Assembly (NCBI GenBank): GCA_013695505.1
Contig: JACDAH010000166.1
Location: forward strand, 1 to 6,992
DNA: 6,992 bases
DNA from: Chloroflexota bacterium
Lineage (GTDB): Bacteria; Chloroflexota; Limnocylindria; Limnocylindrales; CSP1-4
Direction: 5' to 3'
Part shown: positions 1-6,992 of the stretch, piece by piece
Numbering within the stretch: the first letter of the stretch is position 1
Layout of the letters: every line of letters starts with the position of its first letter
The notes under the pieces: model-generated
What the model was told of the DNA's origin: nothing
Seen by the model: the letters and a program-made list of their open reading frames with translations, nothing else
The model's database searches: none
Program-made: the position numbers and the translations under genes

Positions 1-1
1 C

Positions 2-1042
2 GATCGTATTGCCGATGGCCTGACACGAAGGGCCACGCGAGCCGTCCCCGACCCGTCCGGCATCGGCGACTGGGTGGCGGAGCGGATCGCGCGCCTCCGC
101 GAGACGGAGATCCTGGAGCAGCTCGGCGACGAGGCCGACGCGGTGATCGAGGCGGCCATCGAGTCCCTGCCATTGAAGGAGACGATCTTCCGAACGCTCG
201 ACGGGGCCGCTGGTCCGTCGACGATGCTGGCGACGAACACCAGCTCGATCTCCATTGCCGCGATCGCCACGGCAACCACCCGGCCGGAGCGCGTCATCGG
301 GCTCCACTTCTTCAACCCGGCGCCGCTGATGGCCCTCGTCGAGGTCGTCGCGACCCCGGTAACGGACCCCGGGATCGCGGCGGCGGCGTTCGAGCTGGTC
401 GTCGGCTGGGGGAAGACGGCTGTCCGCTCGGCCGATTCGCCCGGCTTCATCGTCAATCGGGTCAACCGCCCGTTCACGCTCCGCGCCCTGCGCCTCGTCG
501 AGGAGCGCATCGCCAGCGTCGAGGTGATCGATGAGGCCATCCGGGAGGCAGGCTTCCCGCTCGGGCCGTTCGAGCTCATGGACCTCACGGGCATCGACGT
601 CACGTTCGCCGCGTCGACGGGAATCTGGGAAGCCCTCGGCCGGCCCGACCGGCTCCGGCCGTCGCCGATCCAGGAGCGCATGGTCGCCGAGGGCACTGTG
701 GGCCGGAAGACGGGCTCCGGGTTCTATCGGTACGAGGGCGGCAAGGCCGTCGGCCTCAATCCGGACGTGGCCATCGCGACGACCGGCTCAGTGGCGGCCG
801 ACGCGATCCGTCAGCGGATCCTCCTGCCCCTGATCGATGAGGCGTTCCGCGTGGCGTCCGAGGGCGTCGCGGCGAAGCCCGACATCGACGTCGCGATGCG
901 CCTCGGGGCGGCCCACCCGATGGGGCCGTTCGAGCGGGTGGTGGAGGCGGGCGGGGCTGCGGCCGTCGCAGCTCGGTTGCGGGAGCTCGCCCGGGATGAT
1001 CCGTCCTTCAGCCCTTCATCCGCGCTCGACGCGGCGCACTGA
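2..1042 (+). CDS. paaH: 3-hydroxyacyl-CoA dehydrogenase, PaaH-like (5' partial)
   Basis: NAD-dependent oxidation of a 3-hydroxyacyl-CoA to the 3-oxoacyl-CoA, probably cytosolic. The frame is open to the left edge (346 codons visible), so the N-terminal GxGxxG part of the Rossmann fold is missing; the GTG at 74 is internal. In visible-fragment numbering, NTSS (79-82), HFFNPAP (102-108) and SPGFIVNR (146-153) are present. Ser81, His102, Glu114 and Asn152 have the spacing of the catalytic set of the family (His to Glu 12, His to Asn 50). A first C-terminal helical domain runs from about 146 to 245. A second copy follows (about 265-340, with AMRLGAAHPMGPF), as in PaaH/PaaC-type 3-hydroxyadipyl-CoA dehydrogenases, but without the long middle segment of E. 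coli PaaH. The 3-oxoadipyl-CoA thiolase at 1907 supports a role in phenylacetate catabolism. A 3-hydroxybutyryl-CoA or general beta-oxidation enzyme remains possible. The family is certain; the substrate is inferred. Confidence 0.9.
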   Translation, partial: DRIADGLTRRATRAVPDPSGIGDWVAERIARLRETEILEQLGDEADAVIEAAIESLPLKETIFRTLDGAAGPSTMLATNTSSISIAAIATATTRPERVIGLHFFNPAPLMALVEVVATPVTDPGIAAAAFELVVGWGKTAVRSADSPGFIVNRVNRPFTLRALRLVEERIASVEVIDEAIREAGFPLGPFELMDLTGIDVTFAASTGIWEALGRPDRLRPSPIQERMVAEGTVGRKTGSGFYRYEGGKAVGLNPDVAIATTGSVAADAIRQRILLPLIDEAFRVASEGVAAKPDIDVAMRLGAAHPMGPFERVVEAGGAAAVAARLRELARDDPSFSPSSALDAAH

Positions 1043-1056
1043 GACCGTGAGGACCG

Positions 1057-1806
1057 TCAGGTCTGGTTCCGTTCGGCGGTCAGCCCACCGTGCTCGCGAA
1101 TGTGGAGCCCGAGATCCAGCGCGATCTTGAGCAGGACGAGGACGATCAGCAGCCCGACCGGGCTCCCGAGCACGATGCCGAGGAAGGCGCCGAACAGGAT
1201 CGTCAGGTGGAGCACGACGAGTCGGGAGTACGGCGCAAACATCTGCCTTGCCGGCGTGACCTTGAGGTATTCGCGGCGGCCGAGGTAGTTCACGACGAAC
1301 GACGCACCGTGGCTGATCGCCAGGCCGACGGCTCCGACGGCGACCGACCGGAAGTCGGGGCGGATCGCGATATGGTCAGCGGCAATCGGGAACCCGGTCG
1401 GGCCCAGGCCGAACGGCGACGGATCGAACGTCGGGCCGGCCGGGAGGCCGGACCCGCCGAGCATCGTCAACGACGGCAGGATGAACACGAAGATCCCGTG
1501 GACGAACCAGAACAGGCCGTAGTGGACGAGGAAGAAGGTCACCTGTCCGGCCTTCGACACCAAGGACACCTCGCCCGCGTCGACGATGTCGACGCTGAGG
1601 GTGTCCTGTCCTTCGGCGAGCAGGATCTTCGGCACGTTCAGCAGGCCGACGATCCCGTTCTCGACCCAGTACAGGACGAGCAGCGTGGCGACGTTCCAGC
1701 CCCAGAAGAGGACGCCGCCGAGCGGGATCAGGTTGAACCCGATCAACGTGACGATCGAAACGGTCGACGACGAGGCCCGGGCGAGGCGGACGGCGCGGGC
1801 GATCAC
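1057..1806 (-). CDS. DUF6498-type integral membrane protein
   Basis: A 249-residue protein of unknown function with about six hydrophobic segments (near 16-33, 37-56, 86-111, 152-173, 195-215 and 216-236), so it is an inner-membrane protein. It has the conserved look of DUF6498 proteins: [18 protein letters not shown] at 45-62, the aromatic and His-rich [14 protein letters not shown] at 91-104, [16 protein letters not shown] at 165-180, and a last helix ending in [13 protein letters not shown] (227-239). Conserved Glu49, Asn50, His95, His103, His166, Asp231 and His235 in or next to membrane helices could bind a metal or act in catalysis, but this is speculation. The GTG at 1806 is the furthest possible start because an in-frame TGA lies five codons upstream; no Shine-Dalgarno is visible. 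It converges on the dehydrogenase (14-base gap) and diverges from the thiolase (100-base gap). The opposite-strand frame encodes only charged low-complexity residues. The family assignment is from memory of the motif pattern. Confidence 0.75.
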   Translation of the reverse strand: MIARAVRLARASSSTVSIVTLIGFNLIPLGGVLFWGWNVATLLVLYWVENGIVGLLNVPKILLAEGQDTLSVDIVDAGEVSLVSKAGQVTFFLVHYGLFWFVHGIFVFILPSLTMLGGSGLPAGPTFDPSPFGLGPTGFPIAADHIAIRPDFRSVAVGAVGLAISHGASFVVNYLGRREYLKVTPARQMFAPYSRLVVLHLTILFGAFLGIVLGSPVGLLIVLVLLKIALDLGLHIREHGGLTAERNQT

Positions 1807-1893
1807 GGCGCGATGGTCTCACGCAAGGGGCCCGGCGGCGCTCGGCGATGCCACCCGGCCCTGGCAGCGCCGGGATTCACAGCCGACGGGCCC

Positions 1894-1899
1894 TACAAT
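1894..1899 (+). promoter_or_regulatory. -10-like box immediately upstream of thiolase (leaderless start)
   Basis: TACAAT matches the -10 consensus at five of six positions and stands out in G+C-rich DNA. It ends 7 bases before the ATG at 1907, so transcription would start at or next to the A of the start codon. No Shine-Dalgarno lies between, and I see no good -35 box at 16-18 bases upstream. This suggests a leaderless transcript, but it rests on one motif. Confidence 0.5.
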
Positions 1900-1906
1900 C
1901 CGAGCC

Positions 1907-3136
<1,230 letters not shown>

Positions 3137-3141
3137 CCTGC

Positions 3142-3168
3142 GCCGCGCCGGCCTCGTGCGGCGGCTTT
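3142..3168 (+). terminator. possible weak hairpin terminator after the thiolase
   Basis: GCCGCGC (3142-3148) can pair with GTGCGGC (3156-3162), a seven-pair stem with one G-U pair and a seven-base loop. GGCTTT follows, with only three T residues. The stem starts six bases after the thiolase stop codon. The short T tract and the G+C-rich background make chance pairing plausible. Confidence 0.25.
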
Positions 3169-3179
3169 CGACGCCGCTC

Positions 3180-3208
3180 TTGCCGGAATCGGTTGCGCAG
3201 CGTACGAT
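3180..3208 (+). promoter_or_regulatory. sigma-70-type promoter of erpA
   Basis: TTGCCG (3180-3185) and TACGAT (3203-3208) are exactly 17 bases apart, and each matches its consensus hexamer at four of six positions. Transcription would begin near 3215, giving a leader of about 70 bases before the ATG at 3285. I see no obvious IscR-like operator. The boxes lie just after the thiolase, which supports separate transcription of erpA. Confidence 0.5.
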
Positions 3209-3268
3209 CGAGCCATCGACGAACGCCGTCGAATGCCCGACACTTCCGCTACACACCCGCATCCTCCC

Positions 3269-3275
3269 GAGGAGG
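3269..3275 (+). promoter_or_regulatory. ribosome binding site of erpA
   Basis: GAGGAGG is a near-perfect anti-16S match with nine bases to the ATG at 3285. It fixes that start over the longer frame, which is open upstream to about 3156. It is the clearest Shine-Dalgarno in the window. Confidence 0.8.
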
Positions 3276-3284
3276 CCTCGCCGC

Positions 3285-3689
3285 ATGTTGGATCTCCAGC
3301 CGGACGCTCAGCCGATCGTCCAGCCCACCGTCGTCAGCCTGTCGGACGCCGCCGCGTCCAAGCTTCGCGAGCTGACGGCCGAGGAAACGAACCCGGACGT
3401 CGGCCTCCGCGTGTACGTCTACTCCGGCGGCTGCTCGGGGTTCCGTTACGGGATGATGCTCGAGGACGCGCCCACCGCCGAGGACCGGATCCTCGAGGCG
3501 AACGGCGTCAAGGTCTACGTCGACGGCAAGTCGATCGACCTTCTCCAGGGCTCCGAGATCGACTACGTCGACACCCTCATGGGCGCCGGCTTCACGGTCA
3601 ACAACCCGAACGCGGTCGCGGCCTGCGGTTGTGGCTCGAGCTTCCGGACCGCCGACGACACGGGCTCGCCGAAGGGCTGCTCGCACTGA
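3285..3689 (+). CDS. erpA: A-type iron-sulfur cluster carrier (ErpA/IscA/HesB family)
   Basis: A 134-residue cytosolic protein that would receive Fe-S clusters from a scaffold and pass them to apo-enzymes. The three family cysteines are present: Cys50 in [10 protein letters not shown], and Cys114 and Cys116 in ACGCGSSF. The ErpA branch is favoured by [25 protein letters not shown] wording around Cys50 and by [18 protein letters not shown] (103-120), which closely resembles the E. coli ErpA ending NPNAKSTCGCGSSF. It is slightly longer than the usual 105-120 residues. A Pro/Gln-containing leader covers residues 1-14, and a tail of about 14 residues carries a fourth cysteine (Cys132, in GCSH). 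The gene has its own promoter, Shine-Dalgarno and terminator, and no isc or suf genes adjoin it, so it looks monocistronic. The exact subfamily (ErpA against IscA or SufA) is inferred. Confidence 0.93.
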   Translation: MLDLQPDAQPIVQPTVVSLSDAAASKLRELTAEETNPDVGLRVYVYSGGCSGFRYGMMLEDAPTAEDRILEANGVKVYVDGKSIDLLQGSEIDYVDTLMGAGFTVNNPNAVAACGCGSSFRTADDTGSPKGCSH

Positions 3690-3733
3690 TCGACCGATCC
3701 GGGCGCACCGTCCGGATCACCAGCCCGACTCCG

Positions 3734-3767
3734 CAGCCGCCGGCCCGTCCGGCGGCTGTTTCGATTT
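3734..3767 (+). terminator. intrinsic terminator after erpA
   Basis: CAGCCGCCGG (3734-3743) and CCGGCGGCTG (3749-3758) form a perfect ten-pair stem around a five-base loop (CCCGT). TTTCGATTT follows at 3759-3767, an interrupted T tract. It lies 45 bases after the erpA stop and before the next gene, as expected for a Rho-independent terminator. The opposite strand lacks a T tract, so it acts on the plus strand. Confidence 0.75.
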
Positions 3768-3859
3768 CCTAGACTCTGTCTCGGACGCGCGCCCCTTCGC
3801 CCGCCTCGTCGAATGGATCGCTCTCCAGCCATGGCCTTGCCTCGCGAGATGACCGCCGG

Positions 3860-4651
3860 ATGGAACTGCCGCTCTTTCCGCTGAACACGGTCCTCTGCCC
3901 CGGAATTGCCCTGCCCCTCCATATCTTCGAGACCCGCTACCGGGCGATGGTCCGCGACTGCCTCGAGACGACGTCGCCGTTCGGTGTCGTCCTGATCCGG
4001 CAGGGGCGGGAAGTCGGGGCCGGGGCGATCTCGTTCACCGGCATCGGAACGATCGCCGAGATCCGTGACGCAGGGAGCTACGACGACGGCCGCTACGACC
4101 TGCTGATCGTCGGGACGCGCCGGTTCGAGATCCGCCATGTCCTGAGCGTCAGGCGGCCGTACCTGGTCGCTGAGGTCGAGGTCCTCGAGGAGACGGTCGG
4201 CGACGAGGAAGCCGCGCACCGCCTGGCGATGACCGCGACTCGCCGGTTCGTGTCCTACCTCGAGCTCCTCCAACCGAGGAGCGGCGAGACCGCCGACGAC
4301 ATCGATGTCCGGGTCGAGGTCGAGACCGACGAGGAGCACGAGGACGACGAGACGCAGACCGGCGACGAGGTCGGCGAAGCGGCATCCGGCGATGAGGACG
4401 TCCCGAACGCCGGGACGGACGCGCCGCGGCGCCGGCGGGTGATGATCCCGGACGACCCGACGGTCCTGTCCTTCCTGCTCGCGGGCATCCTCCAGGTCGA
4501 GTCGCCTCGCCGCCAGGCCCTGCTCGAGTCACCGACAACCGAGGCGCGCCTGCGCGTTCTCCTCGGGCTGATCGATCGCGAGATCTTCCTGCTCCAGCGG
4601 CGCCTTCGATTCTTCCGGCCGGACCACGTGGTGGGGGCGCGCCGAAGCTAG
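3860..4651 (+). CDS. stand-alone LON substrate-binding domain protein
   Basis: A 263-residue protein matching the N-terminal (substrate-binding) domain of Lon protease without the AAA+ or Ser-Lys peptidase domains. Residues 1-110 hold the beta-rich core: ELPLFPLNTVLCPGIALPLH (2-21), then IFETRYRAM, then FGVVLIRQGREVG (41-53), then LLIVGTRRFEI (81-91). A helical part resumes at about 196 with DDPTVLSFLLAGILQVESPRRQALLES and ends in a Leu/Arg-rich helix near 252. Between them, residues 144-181 are an Asp/Glu-rich stretch that looks like a disordered insert, making the protein longer than the usual 200-220 residues. Such proteins are common and little characterised; a role in protein quality control is a guess. 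The ATG at 3860 is the first start in this frame and has only a weak Shine-Dalgarno. A TAGACT at 3770-3775 could be a -10 box, without a good -35. Three nearby upstream ATGs (3813, 3831, 3849) are in another frame. Confidence 0.88.
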   Translation: MELPLFPLNTVLCPGIALPLHIFETRYRAMVRDCLETTSPFGVVLIRQGREVGAGAISFTGIGTIAEIRDAGSYDDGRYDLLIVGTRRFEIRHVLSVRRPYLVAEVEVLEETVGDEEAAHRLAMTATRRFVSYLELLQPRSGETADDIDVRVEVETDEEHEDDETQTGDEVGEAASGDEDVPNAGTDAPRRRRVMIPDDPTVLSFLLAGILQVESPRRQALLESPTTEARLRVLLGLIDREIFLLQRRLRFFRPDHVVGARRS

Positions 4652-4784
4652 GCCGCGGGTCGGTCGGACAGTCGTGCTCGACGCCAGCCGGCCCCCCCAC
4701 GGGTCCAGCAGTGCACATCTGGCCCGTCCGCGGCAGCGGGACGGATCGAGCATGGCTGGGCAGGACGATTCCGTGGCCGGCGGC
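4652..4784. other. intergenic region with two weak stem-loops
   Basis: No gene is visible between the LON protein and the marR promoter. GGGTCCAG (4701-4708) can pair with CTGGCCC (4719-4725) with one bulged T, and CCGTCCGC (4724-4731) with GCGGGACGG (4736-4744) with one bulged G. The two stems overlap by two bases, and neither is followed by a T tract. They could mark the end of the LON transcript, but I see no convincing intrinsic terminator. Confidence 0.25.
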
Positions 4785-4813
4785 TTGCGCGGATCCATCG
4801 GACCGGATAGATT
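4785..4813 (+). promoter_or_regulatory. promoter of the marR-ABC operon
   Basis: TTGCGC (4785-4790) and TAGATT (4808-4813) are exactly 17 bases apart and match the -35 and -10 consensus at three and four positions. This is the most A+T-rich part of the window. Transcription would start at about 4820, on the GTG start codon of marR, so the message would be leaderless or have a very short leader if that start is used. Confidence 0.5.
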
Positions 4814-4838
4814 ATCAATGTGACAAAGAATATCAATG
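4806..4838. promoter_or_regulatory. putative MarR operator: direct repeat plus small palindrome
   Basis: TATCAATG occurs twice, at 4813-4820 and 4831-4838, 18 bases apart. The first copy also forms the right half of GATA-gat-TATC (4806-4816), a palindrome lying on the -10 box. The cluster is strongly A+T-rich against its surroundings and spans the expected transcription start. Autorepression from such a site is typical of MarR regulators. The binding itself is inferred. Confidence 0.4.
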
Positions 4839-5398
4839 CCGCGCAGACGAGCTCCCTGGAGGACGCTGTGACCGGAACCCGGCGCGCCACCAGCGACGAG
4901 GTCATCCGCGAGCTGACCGCCTGGAATCCGCGCGAGCGGATGGCCATGTTCCGGCGCTGGGTGGCAGGCTCCTTGAGCATCGTCCATCTCCACGTGTTGA
5001 CGGTGCTCGAGACAGGCGGCCCGCTTCCGATGGGCCGCCTCGCCGATGCCCTCGACGTCTCGGTGGCGAGCGCAACCGGCATCGTCGACCGGATGGAGCA
5101 GCGCGGCCTCGTCGAACGCCGCGACGACGATCACGACCGGCGGGTCGTCGTCGTCCATCCGACCGCCGCCGGGCTGCGCGTCTTCACCGATCTCGACGAG
5201 CAGCGCCGGGCGTCACTCACGATCCTGCTCCAGCACCTCACGGAACGCGAGCTCAAGTCCTTCCTCGTGGGCCTGCGGGCGATGCGCGCGGCGCGGGAGG
5301 CGATGGCCGCCGAGGCGCCCGCGATGGCCGGGCTGCCGCCGGACCCCGTGTCCGTCGAGACGGCGCTCCGCAAGTCGAAGTCAGAGGGGCACCGATGA
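4820..5398 (+). CDS. MarR-family transcriptional regulator
   Basis: A 192-residue winged-helix repressor, probably dimeric and ligand-responsive, that likely controls itself and the ABC exporter it overlaps. The first helices run over about residues 26-50. The winged helix spans about 53-112: LHVLTVLETGGPLPMGRLADAL, then the recognition helix VASATGIVDRMEQRGLV (82-98), then the wing RRDDDHDRRVVVVHPTAAG (100-118) with the family's D-x-R pattern. C-terminal dimerisation helices follow to about 170, and the tail is polar. Two starts are possible. The GTG at 4820 sits where the promoter should initiate and would be leaderless; its codons after residue 6 look coding. The GTG at 4868 (176 residues) has GGAGG five bases upstream and removes only a poorly conserved leader. 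Family and operon are certain enough; the ligand and the exact start are not. Confidence 0.92.
   Translation: MTKNINAAQTSSLEDAVTGTRRATSDEVIRELTAWNPRERMAMFRRWVAGSLSIVHLHVLTVLETGGPLPMGRLADALDVSVASATGIVDRMEQRGLVERRDDDHDRRVVVVHPTAAGLRVFTDLDEQRRASLTILLQHLTERELKSFLVGLRAMRAAREAMAAEAPAMAGLPPDPVSVETALRKSKSEGHR
4858..4862 (+). promoter_or_regulatory. Shine-Dalgarno for an alternative marR start at 4868
   Basis: GGAGG lies five bases before an in-frame GTG at 4868. If it is used, the TATCAATG repeats fall in the untranslated leader instead of the first codons. It competes with the leaderless start at 4820; the sequence alone does not decide. Confidence 0.4.
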
Positions 5399-6992
5399 TC
5401 CGTTTGCTCGGGACCTACCTTCGCCCGTATCGCGGGCGCTTGCTCATCGTGATGGGCCTGCTCCTCGTCCAGGCGATCGGCAACCTGTACCTGCCCGATC
5501 TCAACGGCGACATCATCAACAACGGCGTCGCCCGCGGCGACACGGACCACATCCTTCGGGTCGGCGGCCTGATGCTCCTGGTCACGGCCCTCCTCGGGGT
5601 GGCGGCCGTCCTGGCGGTGTATCTCAGCTCGCGGGTCTCGATGGGCTTCGGGCGCGATCTCCGGAGCGCCATCTTCAGCAAGGTCGAGACGTTCAGCCAG
5701 GTCGAGGTCAACCGGTTCGGCCCGGCGTCGCTGATCACCCGCAACACGAACGACGTCCAGCAGGTCCAGACGGTCATCTTCATGGCTCTGACGATCATGA
5801 TCTCGGCCCCGATCCTCATCGTCGGCGGCATCTTCATGGCCGTCCGGACGGACGTTCCCCTGTCCGGTCTGCTCGTCGTCGTCATCCCGCTGATGGCGCT
5901 CGTCATCGCGGTCGTGATGAGCCGCGCGATCCCGCTCTTCCGCGTTGTCCAGATCAAGGTCGACCGGATCAACCAGGTGATGCGCGAGACCCTGTCCGGC
6001 GTCCGGGTGATCCGAGCGTTCGTCCGAACCAGGCACGAGGAGGCCCGGTTCGACGTCGCCAGTCGCGACCTGTTCGACACATCCCTCCGGGTGACCAGGC
6101 TGTTCGCGATCACGATCCCCACGATGACCGCGATCCTCAACCTCTCGACCGTCGCGGTCCTGTGGTTCGGGGCGATGCGGGTCCAGGACGGTCAGCTCTC
6201 GATCGGACATCTGACCGCGTTCCTCCAGTACCTGCTCCAGATCCTGTTTGCGGTCCTGACCGCGGTCTTCATGTTCGTGCTGATCCCGCGGGCCGCGGTG
6301 TCGGCCGGCCGGATCCGCGAGATCCTCGACACCCAGCCGTCCATCCACGATCCCGAGACACCGATCGTTCCGGATCCGAACGGCCGGGACCGCGGAGTCG
6401 TCGAGTTCCGCGGCGTCCAGTTCGGGTATCCCGGGGCCGAAGAGCCCGTCCTCCACGACCTGTCCTTCCGGGCGGAGCCGGGCCAGACGACGGCGATCGT
6501 CGGCAGCACGGGCAGCGGAAAGTCGACCCTGGTCAATCTCATCCCGCGGTTCTACGACGCGACCGCCGGGACGATCCTCGTCGACGGCGTCGACGTCAGG
6601 GCGATGGATCGCGAGGACCTCTGGGCCCGGGTCGGGGTGATCCCGCAGAAGGCGTTCCTGTTCGGCGGTACCGTCTCGAGCAACCTCCGGTTCGGTGACG
6701 GCGAAGCCACCGACGACGAGCTCTGGCAGGCCCTCGAAATCGCGCAGGCCAGGGACTTCGTGACCGAGATGGAGGGCGGCCTCGAGGCGCCGATCGCGCA
6801 GGGCGGCTCGAACGTCTCGGGCGGCCAGCGCCAGCGGCTCGCCATCGCGCGGGCGATCGTCAAGGACGCCGGCATCTACATCTTCGACGACAGCTTCTCG
6901 GCGCTCGACTTCGCGACCGACGCCCGGCTCCGGGCGGCACTCGAGCGGGAGCTCGGCGGCGCGACGCTGATCATCGTCGCGCAACGCATCGG
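5395..6992 (+). CDS. ABC exporter half-transporter, degenerate-site subunit (3' partial)
   Basis: A membrane exporter subunit with fused TMD and ATPase, 532 codons visible before the right edge. Hydrophobic segments near residues 15-36, 54-78, 127-148, 156-176, 236-260 and 275-298 give the six helices of a type IV exporter half. The ATPase has Walker A GSTGSGKST (370-378), Q-loop Gln418, signature NVSGGQ (473-478) and Walker B IYIFDD (494-499). The catalytic Glu after Walker B is Asp499, and the switch His is Gln530 (VAQRI), both marks of the degenerate site in heterodimeric exporters such as TM287/288 and LmrCD. The D-loop SALD (502-505) is intact. The ATG overlaps the marR stop (ATGA) and GAGGGG lies five bases upstream, so the two are co-transcribed and probably translationally coupled. 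Only the last part of the ATPase is missing. The substrate, a drug or lipid-like compound, is unknown. Confidence 0.95.
   Translation, partial: MIRLLGTYLRPYRGRLLIVMGLLLVQAIGNLYLPDLNGDIINNGVARGDTDHILRVGGLMLLVTALLGVAAVLAVYLSSRVSMGFGRDLRSAIFSKVETFSQVEVNRFGPASLITRNTNDVQQVQTVIFMALTIMISAPILIVGGIFMAVRTDVPLSGLLVVVIPLMALVIAVVMSRAIPLFRVVQIKVDRINQVMRETLSGVRVIRAFVRTRHEEARFDVASRDLFDTSLRVTRLFAITIPTMTAILNLSTVAVLWFGAMRVQDGQLSIGHLTAFLQYLLQILFAVLTAVFMFVLIPRAAVSAGRIREILDTQPSIHDPETPIVPDPNGRDRGVVEFRGVQFGYPGAEEPVLHDLSFRAEPGQTTAIVGSTGSGKSTLVNLIPRFYDATAGTILVDGVDVRAMDREDLWARVGVIPQKAFLFGGTVSSNLRFGDGEATDDELWQALEIAQARDFVTEMEGGLEAPIAQGGSNVSGGQRQRLAIARAIVKDAGIYIFDDSFSALDFATDARLRAALERELGGATLIIVAQRI

Noticed and set aside
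74..1042. GTG at 74 as the true start of the dehydrogenase
   Set aside because: The frame is open to the window edge and the family needs an N-terminal Rossmann segment that lies further upstream.
1042..1064. AGACC/GGTCT inverted repeat between the convergent dehydrogenase and membrane gene as a bidirectional terminator
   Set aside because: Only five base pairs with a 13-base loop and no T tract on either side.
1586..1906. N-terminal extension of the thiolase to 1586
   Set aside because: The extra residues match nothing in thiolases, overlap the membrane gene and would remove the promoter-like box before 1907.
3563..4718. Minus-strand frames opposite erpA and the LON protein (258 and 189 codons)
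   Set aside because: Biased composition and no domains; they mirror well-supported plus-strand genes.
5046..6698. A 550-codon open frame on the plus strand overlapping marR and the ABC gene
   Set aside because: The product is mostly Arg, Pro and Ser without recognisable motifs. It is an out-of-frame reading of the two real genes.
5131..6984. A 617-codon open frame on the minus strand, antisense to marR and the ABC gene
   Set aside because: Its translation is Asp/Arg/Glu-rich low complexity with no domain, and the plus strand holds a complete set of ABC motifs. It is the usual antisense open frame of high-GC coding DNA.

Overview
The window is G+C-rich DNA (about two thirds by eye, with strongly G/C-ending codons) from a bacterium. 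Dense genes, a free-living aerobic-type catabolic gene content and promoter boxes placed almost on the start codons suggest a high-GC lineage such as Chloroflexota or Actinomycetota. This placement is an inference from style and protein resemblance and is not proven. I see no tRNA, rRNA, CRISPR array, insertion sequence or phage gene. The window looks like ordinary chromosome.

Layout: (1) positions 2-1042, the 3' part of a PaaH-like 3-hydroxyacyl-CoA dehydrogenase, cut by the left edge. (2) 1057-1806, minus strand, a six-helix membrane protein of the DUF6498 type, convergent with gene 1 and divergent from gene 3. (3) 1907-3136, a 3-oxoadipyl-CoA thiolase (PcaF/PaaJ type) with a -10-like box so close to its ATG that a leaderless mRNA is likely. 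(4) 3285-3689, an ErpA-type A-type iron-sulfur carrier with its own promoter, Shine-Dalgarno and a strong intrinsic terminator (3734-3767). (5) 3860-4651, a stand-alone LON substrate-binding-domain protein with an acidic insert. (6) 4820-5398, a MarR-family repressor. (7) 5395-6992, an ABC exporter subunit (TMD plus NBD), overlapping the marR stop by ATGA and cut by the right edge.

How they work together: genes 1 and 3 would carry out consecutive reactions, oxidation of 3-hydroxyadipyl-CoA and thiolysis of 3-oxoadipyl-CoA to succinyl-CoA and acetyl-CoA. These are the last two steps of the phenylacetate pathway. Other beta-oxidation substrates remain possible. Genes 6 and 7 form a marR-ABC operon. 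The ABC subunit has Asp in place of the catalytic Glu and Gln in place of the switch His, so it is the degenerate half of a heterodimeric exporter, and its partner should lie just past the right edge. The marR promoter carries an A+T-rich direct repeat and a small palindrome that could be the operator. ErpA and the LON protein appear to be independent single genes.

I found no clearly new biological system. The most useful second looks are the degenerate ABC half, the putative MarR operator, the leaderless promoter geometry, the acidic insert in the LON protein and the membrane gene lying between the two catabolic genes.
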